Assembly (NCBI GenBank): GCA_007130265.1
Contig: SLST01000052.1
Span: 1-10,022 of the forward strand
Reading direction: 5' to 3'
Origin: Spirochaetales bacterium
Lineage (GTDB): Bacteria > Spirochaetota > Spirochaetia > DSM-27196 > SLST01
DNA: 10,022 nucleotides
The first letter of the stretch is position 1. Every line of letters begins with the position of its first letter. Of the stretch, positions 1 to 7,636 are shown piece by piece. Below the pieces are notes generated by a model. It saw only the letters and a list, made by a program, of their open reading frames with translations, had not been told where the DNA came from and made no database searches. A program made the translations under genes and the position numbers.

Positions 1-3000
1 ACGCGTTTCGCCCGCTCGACATTGTGGACCGAGTCGAACCGCTGCGCGAGGGCGTTCTGCTTCTCCGCATGGACCGAGCGGTAGACCTCGTCGAGCTCGC
101 GCTGCGTGAAACCGTCCTCCGACTCAACCCGCTCGAGCGCTTCGAGGTACCGGGGATCGTTCTTCGTCTCACGTTCGACGAGCCGCGGGAAGACCACCGC
201 CGCGGCCGGGGCACCACCGAGCACCGAGGCGTACGACCCCTCGAGCGCGTAGACGCAGAGCGTCGGATTGAGCGTCTTCGAGAATACGACGTAGGCGCCG
301 CCGTGGTATCGCGCCACGACGACAAAGACGATCGGACCCCGGAAGTTCACCACCGCTCGCCCGATCTCGGCGCCGTACTCGAGCTGGAGCTTCCGCAGGC
401 TCTCGGGCGAACCGTCGAACCCGGAGAGATTCGCGAGCACAACGACCGGCACGCGGTCGCTCCACGCGTTGATCGCCCGAGCGACCTTCTTCGAGCTCAG
501 GGGAAAGAGGGTTCCGCCGCTCCAGCTCTCAGGGCCGTCGTGAGGGACGTCGCCAAGACGTGCAAGCGGACGGCTCTCGATCCCGATCAGCCCGACGCCG
601 TGCCCGCCAATCCGCGTCTCCCACGTGACCGCCGTCTCGGCGTCCTTCATGATCGCCCACCGCTCGAGATACCCGGCGTCCTCGTCGACCACCGCGCGCA
701 TGAGCTGGCGCATATCGAACGGCTTCTTCCGCTCCGGGTTGAGCCGTGCGCTGAAGATATCGCCGATGGTCGCGAACCCCTGACCAAGCTTGTCGTCGTA
801 GGCGGTCGCTCCGACGTCGCGGTCGGCGGAGTCCCGTGTCGCATACCGGACCGGTCGGGGCTCCCCCGGTGCGACGTAGGTATACCGGTAGTGCTGGAAG
901 AGCAGCCGGTACGCCTCGGCGACGCTCGGCGCCCAGATCTGCGCCTGACCGTTGGGCCCCATGATTCGCTCCACGCCGCCGATACCCACGTTCGAGTCGG
1001 CCGAGACGCTGCCGGAGAAGTCGAGCGCCTTCTTCCCGGTCAGGAGCATGCTCGCCTCGTCGGTCATGATGAGCAGCCCGCGCGTGTGCATGAGCATCGT
1101 CGCTTCGGCATTCCAGTAACTCTGCGCGCCGACGTTGATGCCGCTTACGATGACGTTGATCTCGCCTCCCGCCTGAGTGAACTCGACGATGCGCCGAAGC
1201 ACCGCGGCGGTCCAATCGAGGTTCTCGGTACCGCTCTCCATGTCGATGCGGGCTCCCGAGGAGATGGGAACCCATTCGAGCGGCAGGTGCTGCTCCTCGG
1301 CGAGGTCGAGCGCCGCGATCACGCGTCGGCATTCGCTCTCGGCAAGAGACCCCATGTCGCCGGTCGCGTCCGAAAGCACAAGCACGCGCTTGTACGATCC
1401 GCCGGACTCAGGGTCCTGGTTGCGCACAACACCAAAGACGATATTCGACTCGTTGCGCCCGTACTCGCGACCCTTCACGCTCACGGCCCGCTGCGTCCCG
1501 TCTTCGGCAACAACGAGATCGTACTCCTCGAAGTCGCCGCGCGGCACGTTGAGACTCACCGGATAGCCGGTGTAGGTGATCATCTTGATCACCTCGTAGG
1601 GATAGACGTTCTTGCGCTGGCGACTGCGGACCACGTTCGACACGTAGCGGTCCATCGGCTTGTACGGCTCGTCCGAGGGTCCTCGGCTGCGAAGAGTGAA
1701 CTGGTCCTCCGATATGTTGAGGAACAGCAGCTCGAGCTCCCGCACGATGTCTTCGCTCCAGCGCTTGCGGCGCGTGTAGATGACGGTCTTCTCGAGTCCG
1801 AGCTCTCGCGTGCGCGGCACGATCCGGTTACCGTACTCCTTGATCTGCGCCGCCGACAGGGGAATCAGCGCCCGAACATGAACGACGATACGGTTCCAGA
1901 AGAGCCTGCGCCCGCGATGCGCCTGTTCGCTTCGCATCTTGAGCACCGCCTCCATGAACACCTCGTCGAACTCCGTCACGCGTTCGATCGTCCCGTGCCG
2001 TCCGAGCTCGGGCTGCGACTCGCTCGCCGTAGCCAGAGCGAAGAGTCGCTCGTCGCGCGGGTTCTCCTTTGCCGTGGCGGCGACAAGGTAGACCGAATCG
2101 GAGTGATAGAGCACGCGAATGGCAAAATGGGCAAAACGATAGACCCGCAGCTCACGGTAGAAAAGTGGGCTGAAGGACCGTCGGCTCCTGTCCTCGGTCC
2201 AGCCGTCCTCGTCACGATAGGTCCGATACTCGCTGCCCTTTTTGTCCCGATAGATCCCGACCGAGAGCCAGGTCACCGGCAGAGATGCCGACGCGCTACC
2301 GGCGAAGATCGTCTCGTCATCCTCATCATCTGCGGCGTCATGCACCACGATCACTTCCGGATTCGTCGCATCGGCCGCGGGGAGCGCCGCGGGGAGGGCC
2401 GCGGAGACCGCCGACCCGGTGCTCCGTCCGGAGACGACCACCACGGTCTCCACGCCGGACGCGCGCACAAACGCGCCGTGCGCGGCGGGAACGTCACGCT
2501 CCTCCTCGAGCTCACGGTCGCGCACGAAATGCCGCGCGATCAGCCCACGGATGAGACGCCGCGACGTATCGGAGGCCGTTCGGTACGCGGCCAGCAGCTC
2601 GTGCACGATGTAGGGGCTCGAATCGATGATGCGCCGTTCGATCTGCCGGTGCTCATCCGAGTCAGGTTGGGCGTCCATCAGCCGCCGCACCTGCCGATGG
2701 ACGCGCTCACGCCGCCGTTGCCGGCCCAGGTTGACCGAGTTCCGCTCGTAGAGGTGGTAGCGCGCGTGCAGTGCGGCGTCTGCGAGCGACGGCGAGACGA
2801 TCTGGTTCAGGCGTACGACCTCGTCGAGCAGACGCAACAGTACGTCGCTGCGGTCCGCGGGTACCGGGAGTCCCTCGAGGGTGAAGATCATCGACCGCAG
2901 CAGCTCGAGCCTCCGATCCCGCTCGCGCTGCGTGCGCTGCATCCGGTAGAAGACGACCCAGGCGCACTCGTGACCGGTCACGTTCGGGTAGAGCGCGAGC

Positions 3001-5414
3001 GCGCGATCGAGCCTCTCGGTGAAGATATCCGGCAGCGCCTCGCTTCCGTGCATCGCATAGCGGAACGAGATGAAGATGAGCTCCTGCCACGATACCGGAC
3101 GCGCGAACTGCTCGGCAACGATACGCTCGCTGCTGAACAGCGTATCGATCGTGACGGTGATCTCGAGCATCTCGCAGATGAATGAGGCCAGTCGCTCGCG
3201 GTACTCCGGTTGGTCTTCGGCGAACCGAACAAGCCGGTCATACTCGCCGGCCGCGTCCGACGCTGCGTCGAACCCCGTGAACAGCGCCGAGAGACTCACG
3301 CTGATCCGTTCCCATTCTGCGGACGATCCCTTGTCCCGGGAAGCCTCATCTGCAACCCGGAAACCGAGTCGCTGAGCCCTCGGTCCGGACGGTTCAGCCT
3401 CGTCCTTCGTCGTTTCGATGACGACCAGCACCTCTCCGGCCGGGACCTGTTGCCCCGCAGCGGCGTGGATCTCTTTGACCGTGCCGGCTCCCGGAGAATC
3501 GATGATCATCTCCATCTTCATCGCTTCGAGGCTGAGCAGACGGTCTCCCTTTTCCACGGTATCGCCGACCTGAACGGTGACGCCGAGCACGACCGCCGGC
3601 GAAGGCGCCTTGACCGCGCCGCCGGACTCCTGTTCGAGCAGACAGGGAATGCCGTCGACTTCGACCTGGAGCGCATCGCCGCGCTCGATCGTCTGGATCG
3701 AGTATGTCCGCCCCCCGTAGGTGAGCCTCGACTCGCCGCTCGACCGGTGGTACCGCGCTTCGACGGTCTCGCCGTCGATCTCGATTCGGTACTCGAACGA
3801 CGTCAACCGTCGCACCACGAACCGGTATTCGTTCCCCTGATACCCGAACTTCACCTCGCGGGCACCCGAATCAGGAGCATTGCGCGGATAGCCGTAGTTC
3901 GCGATCTGACGTCGGAACAGCGCGAGCGCTTCGGTCTCCTGGAGCTCGTAGGACTCGACCGCGGCGGCGATCAACGCCGCGTCGGCTTCGCCGTGTACCC
4001 GCACAGACCGTGAGAGCAGCTCTTCGACGTACTTAGTGTGCACGCCGCCGGCGAGCACCTCTGGCTGCGCGAGGAGCGTGAGCAGGAAGGCCTTGTTCGT
4101 GGTACCGCCGTCGATCCCGACGCGCGTTTCGCGTAGCGCACGGCGTAACCGCCCGATTGCGTGCGCGCGATCACGCCCGTGGGCGATGACTTTCGCGACC
4201 ATCGAGTCGAAGAGCGAGGGAATCGTGGATCCCTGGGCGATGCCGGAATCTACCCGCACTCCCGGTCCGGCCGGAGCACGGAAGAATCGCACGAAACCGG
4301 GAGAGGGCGTGAAATCGCGATCCGGATCCTCGGCGTTCAACCGGGCCTCGAGGACGACCCCGCGCGGCTGAAGGTCGGGAAAGGCGAGCTTGCGCCCGAA
4401 GGCGACCTCGATCTGTCCCTCCACGAGGTCAACGCCGTAGAGGAGCTCCGTGATCGGATGCTCCACCTGGAGCCGAGTGTTGACCTCCATGAAGTAGAAC
4501 TCCTCGCGCTCCATATCGTAGAGGAACTCCACGGTTCCGGCGCTCTCGTAGTCGGCAGCTCGCATCAGTCGGGCGGCGGCGGCCTCGATGTCGGCGATCT
4601 CCTTAGCGCTCATACCCGGCGGTGGCGTCTCTTCGATGATCTTCTGATTCCGACGCTGCACCGAACAGTCCCTGACGCCGAACGTGTGCACCGATCCGTG
4701 ACGATCGCAAATGCACTGCACCTCGAGGTGACGACCGACCCGCACCAGGCGCTCGATGAACACGATCTCGTCGCCGGTGACGCGCAGCGTCTCCTCGCGA
4801 GCCGATTCGAGCTGCGCCGGTAGCTCCTGTGGGGTCATGACGAATCGGATCCCGCGTCCACCGCCTGCGTGCGCAGCCTTCACGATGACCGGGTAGCCGA
4901 TCTGCTCGGCAACCGCCTGGGCATCGGCGAGGTCGGCGATCTCCCGATTGCTCCAGGGTAGAATGGGGACCCCCGAACGCTCGGCAAGGTCCTTCGCAGC
5001 GATCTTGTCGCCGAGCAGCCGCATCGCCTCGTGGCCGGGACCCAGAAAGACGAGTCCGGCCTCTGTGACCATACGCGCGAAATCGGCATCTTCGCTCACG
5101 AATCCCCATCCCGCCCAGACGGCGTCGCATCCGGCGAGGCGCAGGCCTTCGAGCAGCACCTCGCGCTGCAGGTACACGCCGCCGGTCTGGGTCGAACCGG
5201 GCACCGCGGAAAACGGGAGCGCCTCGTCGGCTTCGCGCACGAACAGCGCATCGGCCTCTTCGTCGAGGTGGAACGCCACGGTCGACAGCGATGTCCCGTG
5301 CGTCTCGTTGTACTCCTCGACCGCGCGGATGAACCGCACGGCCGGCTCGCCCCGGTTGACGATACCAACCCGGCTCGAATCGTGGACAACTGGTCTCGCG
5401 TCTCTTTCAGGCAT
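1..5414 (-). CDS. Single-chain multidomain acetyl-CoA (acyl-CoA) carboxylase, eukaryote-like domain order; 3' end outside window
   Basis: Biotin-dependent carboxylase that should make malonyl-CoA (or another malonyl-type CoA) in the cytoplasm. At least 1804 codons are open with no stop. Biotin carboxylase (about 1-455) has VNRGE (19-23), GDK (K137), K179 with GGGRG (184-188), RDCSVQRR (248-255), MEVNTRLQVEH (309-319: E310, N312, R314, E318) and R358 in EARLNAED. A BT-like segment follows (about 520-600). The carrier domain (about 599-668) has EAMKMEM with biotinyl K633. The central region (about 680-1265) recalls eukaryotic ACC central domains. Carboxyltransferase (about 1270 on) has SGARI (1386-1390), GPNGQAQ (1486-1492), GGTLFPL (1633-1639), GG at 1705-1706 and a VLGGAPAAAVVF stretch (about 1731-1742). 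The last visible residues, FDSVHNVERAKR, resemble the end of PccB-type domains, so perhaps 50-70 residues are missing. VWAGWG (99-104) and LPWS (152-155) are eukaryotic-ACC-like. The ATG at 5414 follows GAGG with a 5-nt gap. Acetyl-CoA is the favoured substrate because fabZ is divergent; propionyl-CoA or another acyl-CoA remains possible. Confidence 0.93.
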   Translation of the reverse strand, partial: MPERDARPVVHDSSRVGIVNRGEPAVRFIRAVEEYNETHGTSLSTVAFHLDEEADALFVREADEALPFSAVPGSTQTGGVYLQREVLLEGLRLAGCDAVWAGWGFVSEDADFARMVTEAGLVFLGPGHEAMRLLGDKIAAKDLAERSGVPILPWSNREIADLADAQAVAEQIGYPVIVKAAHAGGGRGIRFVMTPQELPAQLESAREETLRVTGDEIVFIERLVRVGRHLEVQCICDRHGSVHTFGVRDCSVQRRNQKIIEETPPPGMSAKEIADIEAAAARLMRAADYESAGTVEFLYDMEREEFYFMEVNTRLQVEHPITELLYGVDLVEGQIEVAFGRKLAFPDLQPRGVVLEARLNAEDPDRDFTPSPGFVRFFRAPAGPGVRVDSGIAQGSTIPSLFDSMVAKVIAHGRDRAHAIGRLRRALRETRVGIDGGTTNKAFLLTLLAQPEVLAGGVHTKYVEELLSRSVRVHGEADAALIAAAVESYELQETEALALFRRQIANYGYPRNAPDSGAREVKFGYQGNEYRFVVRRLTSFEYRIEIDGETVEARYHRSSGESRLTYGGRTYSIQTIERGDALQVEVDGIPCLLEQESGGAVKAPSPAVVLGVTVQVGDTVEKGDRLLSLEAMKMEMIIDSPGAGTVKEIHAAAGQQVPAGEVLVVIETTKDEAEPSGPRAQRLGFRVADEASRDKGSSAEWERISVSLSALFTGFDAASDAAGEYDRLVRFAEDQPEYRERLASFICEMLEITVTIDTLFSSERIVAEQFARPVSWQELIFISFRYAMHGSEALPDIFTERLDRALALYPNVTGHECAWVVFYRMQRTQRERDRRLELLRSMIFTLEGLPVPADRSDVLLRLLDEVVRLNQIVSPSLADAALHARYHLYERNSVNLGRQRRRERVHRQVRRLMDAQPDSDEHRQIERRIIDSSPYIVHELLAAYRTASDTSRRLIRGLIARHFVRDRELEEERDVPAAHGAFVRASGVETVVVVSGRSTGSAVSAALPAALPAADATNPEVIVVHDAADDEDDETIFAGSASASLPVTWLSVGIYRDKKGSEYRTYRDEDGWTEDRSRRSFSPLFYRELRVYRFAHFAIRVLYHSDSVYLVAATAKENPRDERLFALATASESQPELGRHGTIERVTEFDEVFMEAVLKMRSEQAHRGRRLFWNRIVVHVRALIPLSAAQIKEYGNRIVPRTRELGLEKTVIYTRRKRWSEDIVRELELLFLNISEDQFTLRSRGPSDEPYKPMDRYVSNVVRSRQRKNVYPYEVIKMITYTGYPVSLNVPRGDFEEYDLVVAEDGTQRAVSVKGREYGRNESNIVFGVVRNQDPESGGSYKRVLVLSDATGDMGSLAESECRRVIAALDLAEEQHLPLEWVPISSGARIDMESGTENLDWTAAVLRRIVEFTQAGGEINVIVSGINVGAQSYWNAEATMLMHTRGLLIMTDEASMLLTGKKALDFSGSVSADSNVGIGGVERIMGPNGQAQIWAPSVAEAYRLLFQHYRYTYVAPGEPRPVRYATRDSADRDVGATAYDDKLGQGFATIGDIFSARLNPERKKPFDMRQLMRAVVDEDAGYLERWAIMKDAETAVTWETRIGGHGVGLIGIESRPLARLGDVPHDGPESWSGGTLFPLSSKKVARAINAWSDRVPVVVLANLSGFDGSPESLRKLQLEYGAEIGRAVVNFRGPIVFVVVARYHGGAYVVFSKTLNPTLCVYALEGSYASVLGGAPAAAVVFPRLVERETKNDPRYLEALERVESEDGFTQRELDEVYRSVHAEKQNALAQRFDSVHNVERAKR
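2374..2406. repeat. Degenerate 12-bp tandem repeat within the carboxylase central region
   Basis: GCCGCGGGGAGC (2374-2385), GCCGCGGGGAGG (2386-2397) and the partial GCCGCGGAG (2398-2406) are tandem copies. On the coding minus strand they give the linker ALPAALPAAD, beside a run of acidic residues (DAADDEDDE, about 1026-1034). It marks an interdomain loop and lies in frame. Confidence 0.65.
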
Positions 5415-5431
5415 AGATTCCTCAGTGCAGC

Positions 5432-5460
5432 AGTATAGTAAAGAGCGTTCCGGCCGTCGA
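5432..5460 (-). promoter_or_regulatory. Predicted sigma-70-type promoter of the carboxylase gene
   Basis: On the minus strand a -10 box TATACT (5437-5432, 5 of 6 to consensus) lies 17 nt downstream of TCGACG (5460-5455, 4 of 6 to TTGACA). The expected transcription start is near 5425, giving a leader of only about 11 nt that still contains the GAGG ribosome-binding site (5423-5420). Match by eye only. Confidence 0.5.
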
Positions 5461-5487
5461 CCACCGGCGCAGGGCGCCGAATGGTGG
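5461..5487. promoter_or_regulatory. Nested inverted repeat next to the carboxylase -35 box (candidate operator)
   Basis: The core is CGGCGC-AGG-GCGCCG (5465-5479), a perfect 6-3-6 inverted repeat. It is flanked by CCAC (5461-5464) and GTGG (5484-5487), which also pair across a 4-nt bulge (5480-5483). The repeat begins at the base next to the predicted carboxylase -35 hexamer and lies upstream of the fabZ promoter. A regulator-binding site is a reasonable inference. There is no T-run, so it is not a typical terminator. Confidence 0.45.
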
Positions 5488-5506
5488 AGTCCCGGGCGAC
5501 GTTCAA

Positions 5507-5518
5507 CCTTGCGCAAGG
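5507..5518. promoter_or_regulatory. Perfect 12-bp palindrome overlapping the fabZ -35 box (candidate operator)
   Basis: CCTTGCGCAAGG is identical to its reverse complement. It covers the predicted fabZ -35 element TTGCGC (5509-5514), so a dimeric protein bound here would block RNA polymerase. The regulator is not identifiable from the window, and I did not find a second copy of the 12-mer in it by eye. Confidence 0.45.
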
Positions 5519-5537
5519 CTGCTGCGCTCGCTATCAT
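5509..5537 (+). promoter_or_regulatory. Predicted sigma-70-type promoter of fabZ
   Basis: TTGCGC (5509-5514) and TATCAT (5532-5537, 5 of 6 to TATAAT) are separated by exactly 17 nt. The expected start near 5544 would give a leader of about 22 nt holding the GGAGGG ribosome-binding site (5557-5562). The -35 match is weak beyond TTG. Confidence 0.45.
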
Positions 5538-5565
5538 GCCGGGACGAAGGAAGACTGGAGGGTGT

Positions 5566-5991
5566 ATGAACGAAATCGAGGGGCTTCTGCCGCACCGGGA
5601 CCCTTTCCTGTACGTCGACCGACTGGAGACGGTGAGTGAGGAGCGCATCGTTGGGTACCGCGTATTCAGTGACACGGAGTTCTTCTTTGCCGGACACTTC
5701 CCCGACTACCCGGTCGTACCCGGGGTGATCCTCGTTGAGACGATGGCGCAGTGCGGTGGTGCCGGCGTACGGAAGCTCGGCGTACTCGGGGAGAAGCTGT
5801 TCTTTCTCGCGACGGTGGATCGCGCGAAGTTCCGAAAACAGGTTCGCCCGAACGACGAGGTGCGACTCGAGATCGAGAACGTCAAGATATCCCGACGGAT
5901 GATCAAGCAGCGCGGCAAGGCGTACGTAGGCGATGAGATCGCCGCGGAGGCCGAATGGATGTGCCTGGTAGGCGACGCCCAGGGCGAATGA
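5566..5991 (+). CDS. fabZ: 3-hydroxyacyl-[acyl-carrier-protein] dehydratase FabZ
   Basis: Hot-dog-fold enzyme of type II fatty-acid synthesis that dehydrates 3-hydroxyacyl-ACP to trans-2-enoyl-ACP in the cytosol. The 141-residue product has the usual FabZ length and signatures: LPHRDPFLYVDR (8-19), then FFAGHFPDYPVVPGV (40-54) and ETMAQ (58-62). Catalytic His44 and Glu58 are 14 residues apart, as in the H54/E68 pair of E. coli FabZ. The same frame is open far upstream, but ATG 5566 is chosen because it starts the FabZ homology just before LPHR and follows GGAGGG (5557-5562) with a 3-nt gap. It is divergent from the carboxylase gene across a short palindrome-rich region, which suggests joint control of malonyl-CoA supply and chain elongation. 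A FabZ-related hot-dog dehydratase of another pathway is possible but less likely given the intact motif. Confidence 0.93.
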   Translation: MNEIEGLLPHRDPFLYVDRLETVSEERIVGYRVFSDTEFFFAGHFPDYPVVPGVILVETMAQCGGAGVRKLGVLGEKLFFLATVDRAKFRKQVRPNDEVRLEIENVKISRRMIKQRGKAYVGDEIAAEAEWMCLVGDAQGE

Positions 5992-5997
5992 GCCGCA

Positions 5998-6028
5998 GGC
6001 GGCGCAACAGCGTCTAGAGCTCGCCGCC
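5998..6028. terminator. Weak candidate bidirectional hairpin between convergent genes
   Basis: GGCGGCG (5998-6004) and CGCCGCC (6022-6028) form a 7-bp GC stem around a 17-nt loop. It sits just after the fabZ stop and overlaps the last codons of the convergent SPOR gene. No T-tract follows on either strand, so intrinsic termination is doubtful. Confidence 0.22.
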
Positions 6029-7636
6029 GGTCCGGATGAAGGTGTCGCGATACCCCCGCTGCCGAAGCCACAGCAGGAGCGTTCCGGTCTCATCGCGCTC
6101 GAGCGGCCCGACGAGGACGCGATACACCCGCTGCTCCTCGCGTTCAATGGGCACGACGGCCATGGGATAGGTTACGCCGAGCGCGTCAACCGCGACGCGC
6201 GCGGTCTGAGCGTTCGCGTACGCGCCGATCTGCAGATAGTAGGAGTCCGACTCGATCCGGTCGACCGCCGGCTCCTCTTCGTCGACGACTGCAACCCGGG
6301 CTGGTTCCGGCTCTCGTACCGCCACTCGCTCCGACTCGTCGAGCCGCGATTCACGATCGGGCATGGCCGCTTGCGGCGGACGAAAGTCGGCCGGCTCGAG
6401 AGCAAGGAGCGCGTCTCGCGGCACCTCCGCCGGGACCGCCCGCGTCCGGTCGAACGACCCATCGGCCTCCTCCGTTTCGGCTATCCGCGGCTCTACGGCC
6501 ACTTCGGTCACCGGGACCGACTCGGCTTGGCGAGCGGCGAGTGAACCTTCCGGACGGTGCTCGCGCGGAGGCACGGCTTGCGCGAGGACGACTTCTGGAT
6601 CGCTCTCCACGATGCGCAACGGCGCGAGTCCGGCGAGCGCGGGGCGCTCGACCGAAGGAGGCCGGGCGGCCGGGAGCTCGACGACGAGCGCCTCGTCAGC
6701 CGGTCGCGACACGGTGCGCAACCCGATCTCGCCGTCGGCGACGGCCGGCGACGGATGAACGTCTTTGCGGGGCAACCGGTTGACGACCGAACGGACCGCG
6801 AGGTCGACCGGCCCGTCGGCAATGATCGGTTCCGGGGCGCCGGGATCGGGTCGCTCGTCGATCGCCGGCCTTGCTTCGGCAAGCGGGGCGTGGAAGGCCT
6901 CGTCGGGTGGGTGCGCGGTCATCTCGAGACTCGCGGCGGCGGGCTCTTCGGCGCCGACCTCGGGCAGCTCCGCAAGATCGGTTGGCTCGAGATCGCGCTC
7001 GACAGCGGCGCGGCGGGACACCGGCAGCGGCGGATCCGGTCGTTCGAGATCAGCCTTTTCATCGCCGACCCGGGTGTGCGCGATACCCGCCGCGACGCCG
7101 GTTCGAGCGGCTTCTTCGTCGGTCCGTTGCGGAAGAACGAGCTCGTCGGGCTTCTCCGCCGGAAGCACCGCCGGAAGCACCGCCGGGTCCCCATCAGGGT
7201 AATGCGCCGGAGGCAGGGTATCGATGAGCGAGCGGGCAACGGCGAGTGGATTGAGATCCGGGTCAGGCGACCGTGGGCGCTCGGGCGCCGTATCGTCCCC
7301 GGCAACACCCGAGCGTCTGACTTCCGAGAGGCGCACGCGGGTCATGCCGGATGCATCGAAACCGAGCGATGCCGCCGCTTCGGGCGAGAGGACGAGGAAG
7401 ATCCCGCGTTCCCGTACGCCGTTGGTGATGATGATTCGCTCTGCAGCTCCGGTCTCAAGGTTTCGTACGGTGACGAGGGTGTTCGGCGGGACCAGGTTGG
7501 TCGCGCCGTAGAGGCCGGTGGGGAACCTGCCGCCCGATCCAACGGTCGCAAGCCCCTCGAAACTCTCGCCGGCAGCGATTCGCGGCAAGAGCAAGACAGG
7601 AACCGCAAGGATGATGAAGAATCGTCGGTTTACCAT
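6014..7636 (-). CDS. Exported RlpA-like double-psi barrel / SPOR-domain protein
   Basis: Probable envelope protein of 540 residues. A hydrophobic signal segment covers about residues 5-22 (FFIILAVPVLLLPRIAAG), with likely cleavage near AAG-ES. Residues about 26-107 align by eye with an RlpA-type double-psi beta-barrel (GLYGATNLVPPNTLVTVRNL, then LSPEAAASLGF). The family's NDRGP motif, which holds the catalytic Asp of lytic RlpA proteins, reads TNGVRERG here, so transglycosylase activity is unlikely. Residues about 108-464 are a low-complexity, acidic, Pro/Ala/Glu-rich linker. Residues about 465-540 (SYYLQIGAYANAQTARVAV, then YRVLVGPL) are a SPOR domain, a fold that binds peptidoglycan strands lacking stem peptides. 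The ATG (7636-7634) overlaps the stop of the upstream gene, with GGAGG (7650-7646) 9 nt before it. Likely role: septal or wall-localised scaffold. SPOR is firm; the barrel is less sure. Confidence 0.85.
   Translation of the reverse strand: MVNRRFFIILAVPVLLLPRIAAGESFEGLATVGSGGRFPTGLYGATNLVPPNTLVTVRNLETGAAERIIITNGVRERGIFLVLSPEAAASLGFDASGMTRVRLSEVRRSGVAGDDTAPERPRSPDPDLNPLAVARSLIDTLPPAHYPDGDPAVLPAVLPAEKPDELVLPQRTDEEAARTGVAAGIAHTRVGDEKADLERPDPPLPVSRRAAVERDLEPTDLAELPEVGAEEPAAASLEMTAHPPDEAFHAPLAEARPAIDERPDPGAPEPIIADGPVDLAVRSVVNRLPRKDVHPSPAVADGEIGLRTVSRPADEALVVELPAARPPSVERPALAGLAPLRIVESDPEVVLAQAVPPREHRPEGSLAARQAESVPVTEVAVEPRIAETEEADGSFDRTRAVPAEVPRDALLALEPADFRPPQAAMPDRESRLDESERVAVREPEPARVAVVDEEEPAVDRIESDSYYLQIGAYANAQTARVAVDALGVTYPMAVVPIEREEQRVYRVLVGPLERDETGTLLLWLRQRGYRDTFIRTGGEL
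7157..7185. repeat. Tandem 12-bp repeat inside the SPOR-protein linker
   Basis: The unit CGCCGGAAGCAC occurs twice in tandem (7157-7168, 7169-7180), followed by a partial third copy (CGCCGG). On the coding (minus) strand it encodes AVLPAVLPA in the linker. Being a multiple of 3, copy-number change would lengthen or shorten the linker without a frameshift. Confidence 0.7.

Noticed and set aside
24..3185. A very long plus-strand open frame (1053 codons) opposite the carboxylase gene
   Set aside because: It lies fully antisense to a frame with unmistakable carboxylase motifs. Its product is Arg/Asp/His-rich with no domain I recognise and no credible start context. Long antisense frames are expected where codon third positions are GC-rich.
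3210..4013. A 267-codon plus-strand frame over the biotin-carrier region
   Set aside because: It is antisense to the BCCP/BT segment containing EAMKMEM; its translation shows no family feature.
4948..5565. Upstream in-frame extension of fabZ
   Set aside because: FabZ homology starts at ATG 5566 with a strong GGAGGG site. The extension overlaps the carboxylase coding sequence and both promoters and is Ser/Arg-rich.
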